From NCBI GenBank assembly GCA_937139475.1, contig CAKZQF010000015.1, positions 1-55,225 on the forward strand: a DNA stretch of 55,225 nucleotides, in the 5' to 3' direction. Position 1 is the first letter of the stretch; each line of letters starts with the position of its first letter. The position numbers and the translations under genes are program-made. Below are positions 9,789-18,339 of this stretch, piece after piece. The notes beneath the pieces were generated by a model that searched no databases, had not been told where the DNA came from, and saw only the letters and a program-made list of their open reading frames with translations. Origin of the DNA: an uncultured Gammaproteobacteria bacterium (lineage in GTDB: Bacteria > Pseudomonadota > Gammaproteobacteria > Enterobacterales > Psychrobiaceae).

Positions 9789-10277
9789 ATGAAAGACTCA
9801 GCGGATGGCGATGAATTCAACGCCCAAGGACTTGGGAACATGGACTCACTGCATATATTTTACCTGCCAAATTCGCCTGTATTGCCCAAACAGGAGCTAA
9901 GTTCAAGTGCCTTAATCGAGCTTAATGGTAACCACTGGCGCAAGATTTTAACTATTGTTGCCAAGTTAATGTGTGCCGATAAAGATTGGAGAACATACCG
10001 AGACAAGCAATTGCTTGATGAAGTCGGTTTCTTTTTTGGAGACTATTTAGTCAAGAAAAAAAGCCGTCAACACTATATTTGCGGTAAAAGCCATTGGCTT
10101 ACATTACAAAAAGAGCCTATAACCGATCAGGACGTGTCTTGTGATGATGCTAATAAAGCGTGGCTATTGAAGGATAGTAAGGATATAGCAAGTAGAATTA
10201 TGCTATTACCCTACCCTGATTATCGGCAGTTTAATAACCGCTTAATTGATCTCATTAAGAAAGAATATATTAACTAA
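9789..10277 (+). CDS. Hypothetical protein, probably DUF6942-like
   Basis: 162 residues, from the ATG at 9789, which lies 8 bp after AAGAGAG; an in-frame GTG at 9780 overlaps that ribosome site and is less likely. There is no signal peptide or membrane segment. It contains the phrase IFYLPNSPVLP near the N-terminus and a basic, aromatic middle (WRTYRDKQLL). I associate it tentatively with a small uncharacterised Alteromonadales family (DUF6942), with no known function. Its 3' end overlaps the DUF2986 gene on the opposite strand by 8 bp. A separate 24-codon frame with a strong ribosome site overlaps its 5' end (see findings). Confidence 0.6.
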   Translation: MKDSADGDEFNAQGLGNMDSLHIFYLPNSPVLPKQELSSSALIELNGNHWRKILTIVAKLMCADKDWRTYRDKQLLDEVGFFFGDYLVKKKSRQHYICGKSHWLTLQKEPITDQDVSCDDANKAWLLKDSKDIASRIMLLPYPDYRQFNNRLIDLIKKEYIN

Positions 10278-10434
10278 TCGCTTCTTCGCTGATGACTTCT
10301 GGCGTGTTGGTTTCATCTGCTTTAGCACGGTCCGCTTTTGAGATATAGCGAGGCTTATTGTTATGAGTCAATTTAGCGTTTTTCTTCTTTTGTTTCTTCT
10401 TGAGGATAGACTTAATTTTTTTCTTACGATTCAT
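10270..10434 (-). CDS. Small basic DUF2986-family protein
   Basis: 54 residues from the ATG at 10434 (MNRKKKIKSILKKKQKKK...); the open frame runs 11 codons further but the family starts at MNRKKKI. The Lys-rich N-terminal half followed by NKPRYISKADRAK is the hallmark of DUF2986, a family common in Vibrio, Shewanella and Colwellia. Its function is unknown; the charge suggests RNA or ribosome contact, which is only inference. It ends inside the 3' end of the convergent upstream gene. Confidence 0.75.
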   Translation of the reverse strand: MNRKKKIKSILKKKQKKKNAKLTHNNKPRYISKADRAKADETNTPEVISEEAIS

Positions 10435-10535
10435 GCTTAACTCGCTACTTAGGGTAATTGAGGACATTGTATCTCAATTGCAAGCCAACTGCTTAAGTAA
10501 TCGTGAGAGGAAAGAGAAATGTGAGGAGTAGCTCA

Positions 10536-10557
10536 CCGCTACGAAAGCCCGTAGCGG
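10536..10557 (-). terminator. Hairpin downstream of argG
   Basis: An 8-bp GC-rich stem, CCGCTACG / CGTAGCGG with a 6-nt loop, lies 18 bp after the argG stop. No T run follows on the minus strand, so this may be a weak or Rho-assisted terminator or only an mRNA-stabilising hairpin. Confidence 0.4.
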
Positions 10558-10574
10558 CAAGATAATGGCAAGGC

Positions 10575-11813
10575 TTAACTATCGCCTTCAAACTGGCCAG
10601 CTTTAGCGAGTGCACACGCTTCAACTGATAGAATATCGGCGTAACCTTGAGAACTTTCTGGATTTAGGCCATCGCTAGCTTCCATTGAAGAATCTTCTTC
10701 ATTGTAAAGTGAAGCCGCAATATCAGTCATTTCATTAAAGAATACATTGCCTTTATATAATCCTAACTTGACTGTGCCAGTCGCACTAGCAGTTAAGGTA
10801 TTGATTCCCTGCATTGCAGCTTTCGTAGCAACATCAAATACACGGCCATCATAAATCTGATCGCTAACAACACGTCCCAAGCTTTGGTAAAGCGCTGTAG
10901 CACGACGATCTAACGTGGCTTGTAAGATATTTTGCAAGCCTTGACTTAGTAATTCCATACCAGGTGCTTCATACACACCGCGGCTCTTAGTACCGATGAT
11001 TCTGTTTTCGAGCGCATTAGACATACCTACGCCATTACGACCACCAATGTCGTTCGCCTTGGTCATCATGTCAAACGGATTTAATGCTTCACCATTTAAT
11101 TCAACAGCGACACCAGCTTGATAACGAATAGTTACTTCTTCTATTTGATCAGGGGCTTCTTTTGCCCATACGCCCATTGTTGGCTCTACAATCAGCATTG
11201 AAGTTTCCAGGCTTTCAAGATCTTCAGCTTCGTGTGACAATCCGGCAAGGTTTGCGTCAGTTGAATATTTTTTCTTCATACCAATAACTGCCGGAATATT
11301 AAACTGAGCCAGGTAATCTGCCATCTCACTGCGGCCTGGGAATTGTTCAAGCAGTTTAGCATCACGCCAAGGTGCATAAACATCCATTTCAGGAGCAAGT
11401 GAACGCGTGTAACGCTCAAAACGCATTTGATCATTACCACGGCCAGTCGCACCATGCGCTAATATGTTTACGTCACGCGCTTTCATCGCCTTGATTAAAC
11501 CTTGAACGGTCACGCCACGGGCGATACCTGTGGTATTCCAATAACCACCGTCATAAGTTGCATTCGCTTTAATCGCGTCAAAACAGGCATCTGCCATTTC
11601 ATTTTTCAGATCGACCAATACTGTCTCGGCGCCACAGGGTGCCATCTTACGGACTACATCTTGAATGTCTTCTTCATCCGGTTGGGCCAGATCAGCTGAA
11701 AAACAAATGACCTTAATATTTTCTTCCATTAAACGTTTAGTTACGGTCTTGCTGTCTAAGCCACCAGAAACACAAACGCCTACGGTTTTTCCTTGCAATT
11801 GGGATAATTTCAT
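10575..11813 (-). CDS. argG: Argininosuccinate synthase
   Basis: 412 residues. The ATP pyrophosphatase P-loop VCVSGGLDSKT (SGGxDS) is at residues ~13-23. The citrulline and aspartate-binding stretches follow (YDGGYWNTTGIARG, HGATGRGNDQMRFE, KYSTDANLAGLSHE, NDIGGRNGVGMSNALENR). It joins citrulline and aspartate to argininosuccinate in arginine synthesis. The gene stands alone here; no other arg genes are in the window. Its 5' leader contains a small inverted repeat (11869-11890) that could regulate it, but I could not make out a convincing ArgR box. Confidence 0.95.
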   Translation of the reverse strand: MKLSQLQGKTVGVCVSGGLDSKTVTKRLMEENIKVICFSADLAQPDEEDIQDVVRKMAPCGAETVLVDLKNEMADACFDAIKANATYDGGYWNTTGIARGVTVQGLIKAMKARDVNILAHGATGRGNDQMRFERYTRSLAPEMDVYAPWRDAKLLEQFPGRSEMADYLAQFNIPAVIGMKKKYSTDANLAGLSHEAEDLESLETSMLIVEPTMGVWAKEAPDQIEEVTIRYQAGVAVELNGEALNPFDMMTKANDIGGRNGVGMSNALENRIIGTKSRGVYEAPGMELLSQGLQNILQATLDRRATALYQSLGRVVSDQIYDGRVFDVATKAAMQGINTLTASATGTVKLGLYKGNVFFNEMTDIAASLYNEEDSSMEASDGLNPESSQGYADILSVEACALAKAGQFEGDS

Positions 11814-12113
11814 ATCTATTCACTCTAATAATACAAAATGGACTGCGCCCATTTTCAAAAATTATTGCCTAAAACAACGGGCTGTTTTAGTAATATAACA
11901 CCATTTAGCATAGCAATGCCTTAATAACGCCAAAGATAAACTAAATTTGAATTAAGCTCAAGCAACGAATGCATATATATCTTAAAAAAGTGCTTACTTA
12001 TGCACTGTGACGGTTTATGGTAAACGGCTATCACAATTCTCTATTGTTCGATTTGCCATTAGGCAAGAAACACCCTAAAATATGCGCCCTTATTTTGAAC
12101 AAGAGTTTTCATT
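11814..12113. other. Divergent intergenic region argG / trhP
   Basis: 300 bp holding the promoters of both genes. A perfect inverted repeat, CTAAAACA (11869-11876) with TGTTTTAG (11883-11890), loop of 6, lies 56 bp upstream of the argG start in its leader. The plus-strand promoter is listed separately. No small open frame with a ribosome site was seen. Confidence 0.5.
12053..12081 (+). promoter_or_regulatory. Sigma-70 promoter of trhP (yegQ)
   Basis: -35 TTGCCA (12053-12058), 17-bp spacer, -10 TAAAAT (12076-12081). The predicted leader is about 25 nt. Good match to consensus with ideal spacing. Confidence 0.65.
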
Positions 12114-13505
12114 ATGTTTACCCCTGAATTACTGTCTCCTGCTGGTAGCCTTAAAAATATGCGTTATGCATTTGCCTACGGTGCAGATGCTGTTTATGCC
12201 GGCCAACCGCGTTATAGCCTTAGGGTTAGAAATAATGAATTCGATATCGACAATTTAGCGATAGGAATAGCAGAAGCCCATGCACTTGGTAAGCAATTTT
12301 ACGTTGTTAGTAACATTGCACCGCATAACAGCAAACTAAAGACCTATATTCGCGACTTAGCACCGGTGGTAGAGTTAAAACCTGATGCATTAATTATGTC
12401 TGATCCAGGGCTAATTATGCTGGTACGTGAAGCTTACCCTGATTTACCAATTCATTTGTCTGTTCAAGCCAATGCGGTAAATTGGGCTACAGTGAAATTT
12501 TGGTCACAACAAGGTGTCGAGCGCGTTATCTTGTCTCGCGAACTTTCTGTCGATGAAATTAAAGAAATTCGCGAAGCCGTACCGGAGATGGAACTAGAAG
12601 TTTTCGTTCACGGCGCATTATGTATGGCTTACTCTGGGCGTTGTTTACTTTCTGGATACATTAATAAGCGTGATCCAAACCAAGGCACCTGCACTAATGC
12701 ATGTCGTTGGAAGTATGGTGTACATGAAGCCAAAGAAGATGATACAGGCGACGTTGTTGCAGCCAAACCTGCTGAAATCGCACAGCCAGAGATTGTGGAG
12801 CCACAAAAAGCTGCCCCTACGCTAGGTGAAGGTGACACAACCGATAACCTATATCTATTACAAGAGCCAGGCCGTCCGGGCGAGTACATGCCAGCATATG
12901 AAGATGAGCATGGTACCTACATCATGAACTCTAAAGATTTACGTGCGGTTGAGATGGTTGAGCCATTGACTCAAATGGGTGTGCATTCTTTGAAAATAGA
13001 AGGTCGTACCAAGTCATTCTACTATTGTGCACGTACTGCCCAAGTTTATCGCAAGGCGATTGATGATGCAGCGGCAGGCAAACCATTCGACGCGTCATTA
13101 ATGGGTACACTAGAGCACCTTGCGCACCGTGGTTACACAGAAGGCTTCCTACGTCGCCATAGTCATGATAAGTACCAGAACTATGATTATGGCCATTCAG
13201 TATCAACGAGCCAACAATTTGTAGGTGAAATTACGGGTCGTAACGACCAAGGTTGGGCGGAAGTTGAAGTTAAGAATAAGTTCTTGGTTGGCGATAGTCT
13301 TGAGTTGATGACGCCTAATGGCAACATCACCTTTACTTTAGAACAAATGGTAAACCGCAAAGGTGAATCTGTTGATGTTGCACCGGGTTCTCGCCATACC
13401 ATGTACATACCGGTACCTGAAGATATTGATTTGGCATTTGCTTTGTTAATGCGTAACTTTGAAGAAAACCAAGATTCACGCAACCCACATAAATCAGCTG
13501 GCTAA
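12114..13505 (+). CDS. trhP: tRNA 5-hydroxyuridine modification protein TrhP (YegQ, peptidase U32 family)
   Basis: 463 residues. The N-terminus ELLSPAGSLKNMRYAFAYGA and the cysteine cluster region (VHGALCMAYSGRCLLSGY ... TCTNACRWKY) define peptidase family U32. The C-terminal extension and length match E. coli YegQ (453), which acts with prephenate in tRNA U34 5-hydroxylation. An acidic insertion at residues ~205-245 (KEDDTGDVVAAKPAEIAQPE...) looks like a flexible linker. The downstream gene is the YfhL ferredoxin, a common neighbour that may supply the iron-sulfur electron path, but a strong terminator separates them. Confidence 0.9.
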   Translation: MFTPELLSPAGSLKNMRYAFAYGADAVYAGQPRYSLRVRNNEFDIDNLAIGIAEAHALGKQFYVVSNIAPHNSKLKTYIRDLAPVVELKPDALIMSDPGLIMLVREAYPDLPIHLSVQANAVNWATVKFWSQQGVERVILSRELSVDEIKEIREAVPEMELEVFVHGALCMAYSGRCLLSGYINKRDPNQGTCTNACRWKYGVHEAKEDDTGDVVAAKPAEIAQPEIVEPQKAAPTLGEGDTTDNLYLLQEPGRPGEYMPAYEDEHGTYIMNSKDLRAVEMVEPLTQMGVHSLKIEGRTKSFYYCARTAQVYRKAIDDAAAGKPFDASLMGTLEHLAHRGYTEGFLRRHSHDKYQNYDYGHSVSTSQQFVGEITGRNDQGWAEVEVKNKFLVGDSLELMTPNGNITFTLEQMVNRKGESVDVAPGSRHTMYIPVPEDIDLAFALLMRNFEENQDSRNPHKSAG

Positions 13506-13511
13506 CCTGAT

Positions 13512-13543
13512 ATACCAGTTTGCTTAGGCAAACTGGTATTTTT
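13512..13543 (+). terminator. Intrinsic terminator after trhP
   Basis: A 12-bp perfect stem, ATACCAGTTTGC (13512-13523) with GCAAACTGGTAT (13528-13539), TTAG loop, followed by a T run. Confidence 0.9.
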
Positions 13544-13557
13544 CATCGACTCATTAA

Positions 13558-13833
<276 letters not shown>

Positions 13834-13912
13834 TGTTTTCTCAACACAAATCATCTAATCAACTAATAAATATCATAAAACTCTAAGTCATCCGATGTTA
13901 CTTTTTAACTTA

Positions 13913-13941
13913 TTGAGCTAGACTGAGCTGGCTTAAATAAT
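13913..13941 (+). promoter_or_regulatory. Possible promoter of the cold-shock gene
   Basis: TTGAGC (13913-13918), 17-bp spacer, AATAAT (13936-13941). It would give a leader of roughly 115 nt, in line with the long leaders of cold-shock genes. The -10 is not ideal. Confidence 0.4.
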
Positions 13942-14064
13942 AAGCAATTCACGTAAAACCAGTAATAACAACAACTTATAATAAAGCTAGCAGTTAAGTA
14001 TTGGATTTACGATAGCAATAAAGCTACGCACTTATAAATAATAAATGGATGGAGAAAAGCTACT

Positions 14065-14271
14065 ATGGTAATTACGAAAGGTCGCGTTAAGTGGTTCAAT
14101 GAAAAAAAAGGCTTTGGATTTATTGAGCGCCCAGGCGACTCTGATGTATTCGTACATTTTAGAGCGATACAAGGTGATGGTTTCAAGACTTTAAATGACG
14201 GACAGGACGTTCAGTTTGAAGTTGAAGATGGGCCTAAAGGACCTCAAGCTTTAAACGTAACAGCATTGTAA
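14065..14271 (+). CDS. Cold-shock protein, CspA family
   Basis: 68 residues forming a single cold-shock domain: [17 protein letters not shown] carries RNP1 (KGFGFI) and DVFVHF carries RNP2. These OB-fold proteins bind single-stranded RNA and DNA and melt mRNA structure. The start is ATG 14065 after GGAG (14051-14054). The N-terminus has two residues (IT) more than the usual MxKGxVKWFN start. Monocistronic, with a long leader and a weak hairpin after the stop. Confidence 0.95.
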   Translation: MVITKGRVKWFNEKKGFGFIERPGDSDVFVHFRAIQGDGFKTLNDGQDVQFEVEDGPKGPQALNVTAL

Positions 14272-14282
14272 CGTTAGCATTC

Positions 14283-14303
14283 TAGGCTGTTTAGTGCAGC
14301 CTA
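14283..14303 (+). terminator. Weak hairpin after the cold-shock gene
   Basis: A 7-bp stem TAGGCTG / CAGCCTA with a 7-nt loop lies 12 bp after the stop. It is followed by ATATCCCC, without a proper T run, so termination here is uncertain. Confidence 0.4.
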
Positions 14304-14386
14304 ATATCCCCTCAACAATAACGCTTCAATAGAATTAACCACCTGCCATTTTACGCTTCTAGAATTGGCAAATCAGCGATTTTATA

Positions 14387-14414
14387 TTGACTTTTTGTTA
14401 AAAATCCATACAAT
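14387..14414 (+). promoter_or_regulatory. Sigma-70 promoter of the SulP transporter gene
   Basis: -35 TTGACT (14387-14392), 16-bp spacer, -10 TACAAT (14409-14414). The leader would be about 38 nt. Close to consensus in both boxes. Confidence 0.65.
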
Positions 14415-14458
14415 TTAGCGCCTTTTACTGTTTAATCCCCTAATACAAAGAATCCCTT

Positions 14459-15988
14459 ATGCTAAAGCTTCACATTAATAAAGTGGTTAGTTTGAAAGCC
14501 GATGTGCTTTCAGGCCTGACTGTTGCCCTAGCATTAGTACCAGAAGCAGTTGCCTTTGCTTTTGTTGCTAACGTTGAACCTCTTGTTGGACTCTACGCGG
14601 CATTTATTGTCGGCTTAATTACTGCTATTTTCGGTGGTCGCCCAGGCATGATATCTGGCGCTACAGGTGCATTAGCCGTGGTCATGGTGTCATTAGTGGT
14701 TGAACATGGCGTTCAATACCTATTTGCCACCGTCGTGTTAATGGGGATACTACAGATCCTTGCTGGGGTGTTTAAGCTCGGCAAGTTTATTCGGATGGTG
14801 CCACACCCGGTAATGTTAGGTTTTGTAAATGGCTTGGCCATCGTAATTTTCCTTGCTCAACTCGGTCAGTTCAAAGCAGCGGATGCCGATGGTGTCATGC
14901 AATGGCTACAAGGCGATGCGCTATACACCATGCTAGGTCTGGTTTTTGCGACCATGGCGATTATTCACTTTCTACCAAAGCTAACCACAGCCGTACCATC
15001 TGCTCTAGCGGCCATTGTTATTGTTTCATTGGCAGCCATTGGCTTGAACATTGACACAAAGGTTGTTGGTGATGTTGCATCCATTGCCGGTGAATTACCA
15101 ACTTTTAGTATCCCAATGGTTCCATTCACCTGGGAAACGTTTGTGATTATCCTGCCATATTCATTAATCCTTGCGGCAATTGGTTTGATTGAGTCTTTGT
15201 TAACACTAACCCTTATTGATGAACTAACCCAAACGCGCGGCAAGGGTAATAAAGAATGTATCGCCCAAGGCGCTGCAAACACTGTGACAGGCTTCTTCGG
15301 TGGCATGGGCGGTTGTGCAATGATTGGTCAATCGATGATCAATGTAAACTCAGGTGGTCGTGGACGCGCTTCCGGCATCACTGCAGCGTTAGCATTACTT
15401 GCATTTATCCTATTTGCTTCATCTTTAATTGAACAGATCCCTGTAGCTGCATTAATAGGCGTTATGTTTATCGTTGTTATTGCAACATTTGAATGGTCAA
15501 GCTTCCAAGCAATTAAGAAAATTCCACGCTCAGATGCATTTATTTTAGTACTCGTATCTGGTGTTACCGTTGCTACTGATTTAGCCATTGCCGTTATCGT
15601 TGGTGTTATTGTGTCTGCGCTAGTGTTTGCATGGGAACATGCCAAACATGTTATGGTAAAGCGTTCAACGGATGAAAATGACTGGACTGTTTATGAAGTT
15701 GAAGGACCACTATTCTTTGGTGCAATCTCGTCATTTAAAGAACAATTTGATGTAAACAACGACGGACAAGATGTCATCATTGATTTCAAAAAATCGCGAG
15801 TTTACGATCACTCTGGTATCGAAGCAATCGATGGAATCTCTGAGCGATATGCCAAACTAGGAAAGCAATTACACCTGCGTCATTTGAGCCCTGAGTGTAA
15901 AGACTTATTCCAAAAGGCCAGTGACTGTGTCGAGCTTAATGTGATGGAAGATCCCGACTATCATATTGCCACCGACAAATTAGCTTAA
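14459..15988 (+). CDS. SulP-family anion transporter with C-terminal STAS domain
   Basis: 509 residues. Residues ~10-390 contain 10 or more hydrophobic segments of the SulP (SLC26) transporter, with the N-terminal signature [19 protein letters not shown]. Residues ~400-505 form a cytosolic STAS domain ([17 protein letters not shown], then [20 protein letters not shown]), which resembles anti-sigma antagonist folds and regulates transport. It sits in the inner membrane and takes up sulfate, bicarbonate or a related anion; the substrate cannot be deduced. There is no carbonic anhydrase gene beside it. The gene ends at a strong terminator. Confidence 0.9.
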   Translation: MLKLHINKVVSLKADVLSGLTVALALVPEAVAFAFVANVEPLVGLYAAFIVGLITAIFGGRPGMISGATGALAVVMVSLVVEHGVQYLFATVVLMGILQILAGVFKLGKFIRMVPHPVMLGFVNGLAIVIFLAQLGQFKAADADGVMQWLQGDALYTMLGLVFATMAIIHFLPKLTTAVPSALAAIVIVSLAAIGLNIDTKVVGDVASIAGELPTFSIPMVPFTWETFVIILPYSLILAAIGLIESLLTLTLIDELTQTRGKGNKECIAQGAANTVTGFFGGMGGCAMIGQSMINVNSGGRGRASGITAALALLAFILFASSLIEQIPVAALIGVMFIVVIATFEWSSFQAIKKIPRSDAFILVLVSGVTVATDLAIAVIVGVIVSALVFAWEHAKHVMVKRSTDENDWTVYEVEGPLFFGAISSFKEQFDVNNDGQDVIIDFKKSRVYDHSGIEAIDGISERYAKLGKQLHLRHLSPECKDLFQKASDCVELNVMEDPDYHIATDKLA

Positions 15989-15995
15989 TCTAATC

Positions 15996-16024
15996 AGGCC
16001 AACATCGATGTTGGCCTTTTTATT
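15996..16024 (+). terminator. Intrinsic terminator after the SulP gene
   Basis: AGGCCAACAT (15996-16005) pairs with ATGTTGGCCT (16008-16017) around a very short loop and is followed by TTTTTATTT. It ends only 6 bp before the sprT start. Confidence 0.9.
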
Positions 16025-16030
16025 TATCTT

Positions 16031-16525
16031 ATGGCGTATTTATCCCAGGAACTTAAGCAACGTTTGCAATTGCAAGTAAACGAGTGTTATCAGATAGCTA
16101 GCAGACGGCTAAATACAGTCTTTGCTGAGCCTGTTGTACAATTTAACCAACGGGGAAAAATTGCCGGATGTGCGCTGCTGCAAACTAACACACTACGCTT
16201 CCATCCTATTATTTATCAGCAAAACCAACAGCACTTCCTTGAACACGTCGTCCCCCACGAAGTCGCGCACCTCTTAGTGTGGCATTTATATGGGAAAACA
16301 GCACCGCATGGGCGAGAATGGCAGCAGATCATGACCCAAGTATTTGAGCGCCCTGCCAGCCGAACTCACAACTATGACGTTACCAATATTGGCATTAAAT
16401 CCATTGATTACACCTGTGGTTGTGGCGAAATAGCCTTGACGATCAGACGCCATAACAAAGTGCTCAGGGGAGCCCAATACCGTTGCAAAGCTTGTAATGA
16501 AACATTGGTAGCAAAAACAACCTAA
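16031..16525 (+). CDS. sprT: SprT family zinc metalloprotein
   Basis: 164 residues, matching E. coli SprT (165) along its length. The metal-binding motif VVPHEVAHLLVWH (HExxH) is at residues ~75-87, GKTAPHGREWQQIM follows, and a C-terminal zinc ribbon (YTCGCGEIAL ... YRCKACNETLVAK) closes the protein. SprT resembles the protease domain of eukaryotic Spartan, but its bacterial role is not settled. The ATG at 16031 lies right behind the SulP terminator with no clear ribosome site, so the gene may need a promoter inside the end of sulP or a leaderless start. Confidence 0.88.
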   Translation: MAYLSQELKQRLQLQVNECYQIASRRLNTVFAEPVVQFNQRGKIAGCALLQTNTLRFHPIIYQQNQQHFLEHVVPHEVAHLLVWHLYGKTAPHGREWQQIMTQVFERPASRTHNYDVTNIGIKSIDYTCGCGEIALTIRRHNKVLRGAQYRCKACNETLVAKTT

Positions 16526-16625
16526 AGGCTTCATTTTTATTGCTTTAGTCAGCACATATCCGTAAAATTTCAAGCCATTATTGTCACGCAGATATTATTT
16601 ATACAGAATTACTGAGAGTATTATA

Positions 16626-17351
16626 TTGATTAAATATCTTATTTTAATTGCGCTGCTGTTAACCCCCTCTTTTAGCGACGCTACACCTAAAAATTTCCGT
16701 CAAGCTAAGAAAATCGCTAATAAACTACACCAACAGAGTGACAAAAGCTTCTATTGTGGCTGTGATATCGAACGCAAGGGTAAGAAACTTATTCCAGATT
16801 TTACCAACTGTGGCTATGAATATAGAAAGCAGCTAAAGCGAGCCAGTCGTATCGAGTGGGAGCACATCGTTCCGGCGTGGGAGTTTGGGCATCAGCGTCA
16901 ATGTTGGAAAGATGGACGCCGTAAAAACTGTACCCGTAATGACAACGAATTTAAAATGATGGAAGGTGATTTACACAATTTAGTCGCAGCCGTTGGCGAA
17001 GTTAATGGTGATAGGAGCAATTATCGATTTAGCCAATGGAATGGTAGGGCTAATCAATACGGTCAATGTGACATGGTCATCGATTTTAAAGGCCGTAAAG
17101 CCCAACCTCCTGCAAGCAGACGAGGTGATATCGCCCGCGTCTATTTATACTTTAAGCAACGATACAACTTGCGCCTTTCCCGTAGTCAAAATAAGTTATT
17201 TGAGGCGTGGAATAAATTAGATCCTGTCGATAATGCTGAATGCAGTCGCGACCAGCGTATCGCCAAAGCACAAGGTAATGCTAATCCATTTGTGCAACGT
17301 CAATGCTTGAAACTAGTAAAACAAGGGACAGCAGGCCAAAAAGAGAGTTAG
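16626..17351 (+). CDS. endA: Endonuclease I (periplasmic/secreted DNase)
   Basis: 241 residues from a TTG at 16626, chosen because GAGAG lies 7 bp upstream and it gives a clean signal peptide ([19 protein letters not shown] before TPKNF). The frame extends to a TTG at 16581 without a ribosome site. The mature part shows the EndA/Vvn family features: cysteines ([15 protein letters not shown]), the beta-beta-metal nuclease core [14 protein letters not shown] (His general base), and [23 protein letters not shown] with the metal-binding Asn. It degrades double-stranded DNA outside the cytoplasm. Confidence 0.93.
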   Translation: MIKYLILIALLLTPSFSDATPKNFRQAKKIANKLHQQSDKSFYCGCDIERKGKKLIPDFTNCGYEYRKQLKRASRIEWEHIVPAWEFGHQRQCWKDGRRKNCTRNDNEFKMMEGDLHNLVAAVGEVNGDRSNYRFSQWNGRANQYGQCDMVIDFKGRKAQPPASRRGDIARVYLYFKQRYNLRLSRSQNKLFEAWNKLDPVDNAECSRDQRIAKAQGNANPFVQRQCLKLVKQGTAGQKES

Positions 17352-17354
17352 TTA

Positions 17355-17401
17355 TCAAGTTCGGCTCGTACATTGCACCGCGATGTACGAGCCGAACTTG
17401 A
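17355..17401. terminator. Long perfect inverted repeat between endA and cnoX (probable two-way terminator)
   Basis: TCAAGTTCGGCTCGTACAT (17355-17373) pairs perfectly with ATGTACGAGCCGAACTTGA (17383-17401), 19 bp; three more pairs can form inside, leaving a 3-nt loop. It starts 4 bp after the endA stop and ends 2 bp before the cnoX stop, so it fills the whole convergent gap. There is no T run on either strand. Confidence 0.6.
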
Positions 17402-17402
17402 G

Positions 17403-18266
17403 TTAATGCAACAAGCTATAAAGTTTACGGCGATAACTTGAGGCAAGAGCATCCCCTTCAGGAAGACCAGCGATGACATCTAAATAACGCTTCTTGGCAT
17501 CGGCAAAGTTCAAGTCAACACTCAAAATAGCAAAAAGAATATCAAGCGCTTCTTGTGTTCGATTAACCTGACTGTAGCTTATCGCCAAATTAAGTTTAAC
17601 TTCGTTGTTTGATGGGTCTGTAGCAAGTTGCGCTTCCAACGCAATGATCTCTGGAGATTGTCCTGCTTGTTCTGCTAATTCAATCATCGAAACAAGCCGC
17701 TGATAATTAGCATTTTGATCTTCAAGCGCAAACGATCCAATCAATGTTTTAGCATTTTCTAGCTGGCCAATCTTGATTAATACTTCAGTGTAACAACACT
17801 TAATATCGACACGATTTGGGTCTAATTCATAGGCTTCTTTAATCAACGTATATGCTAGATTAATATCGCCATCATTTAAAAGTAAGGTACTCGCTTGAAT
17901 TAGCAGCTCTTCTTCTCGCTTTGGTAGATACTTTTGCAGCATTTCTTTGACTTGTTCAATCGGCGTAACACCTTGCATCCCATCAACAGGCTTACCGGCT
18001 TGGATAAGGATTAAGGTCGGGACTGAAGATACACCAAACTGTTGGGTTATCTGTGGTTGCTCATCACAGTTTACCCTTGCATAAACAATCTGCTGTGCTA
18101 GTTCATTGGCCAAGTTAAGTAACTGGCCAGACATCGCTTTGCCTTGCTCATCACGTGGCGAATAGAGTTCAACAAGAATTAATGTCTCAGGAGGTTGCTC
18201 TATTAAAGTACTTTGAAAATTTTCTAGATTTAGTTCTATCACGTTGGCCATATACTCGATGCTCAT
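17403..18266 (-). CDS. cnoX: CnoX/YbbN-like thioredoxin-fold chaperedoxin with TPR-like tail
   Basis: 287 residues (E. coli CnoX 284). Residues ~8-115 form a thioredoxin fold (VELYSPRDEQGKAM, VNCDEQPQITQQFGVSSVPTLILI). The CxxC active site is replaced by SPRDEQG with no cysteine, so it cannot act as a disulfide reductase. Residues ~120-287 form TPR-like helices, as in YbbN. CnoX binds unfolding proteins under oxidative stress and passes them to GroEL. The start may instead be MANVIEL at 18251; neither has a strong ribosome site. It is separated from the upstream HExxH gene by 73 bp. Confidence 0.85.
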   Translation of the reverse strand: MSIEYMANVIELNLENFQSTLIEQPPETLILVELYSPRDEQGKAMSGQLLNLANELAQQIVYARVNCDEQPQITQQFGVSSVPTLILIQAGKPVDGMQGVTPIEQVKEMLQKYLPKREEELLIQASTLLLNDGDINLAYTLIKEAYELDPNRVDIKCCYTEVLIKIGQLENAKTLIGSFALEDQNANYQRLVSMIELAEQAGQSPEIIALEAQLATDPSNNEVKLNLAISYSQVNRTQEALDILFAILSVDLNFADAKKRYLDVIAGLPEGDALASSYRRKLYSLLH

Positions 18267-18339
18267 TAAAAAATGATGTTACCTAACTAACTATGGGCAA
18301 ATGTTTTATTTTCAAGTTGGAATGGCGTTTTATTGTCAT

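Noticed and set aside
11814..12113. ARG box for ArgR upstream of argG
   Set aside because: Only half-sites such as TGAATT and ATTCA are visible; no 18-bp palindrome with acceptable match.
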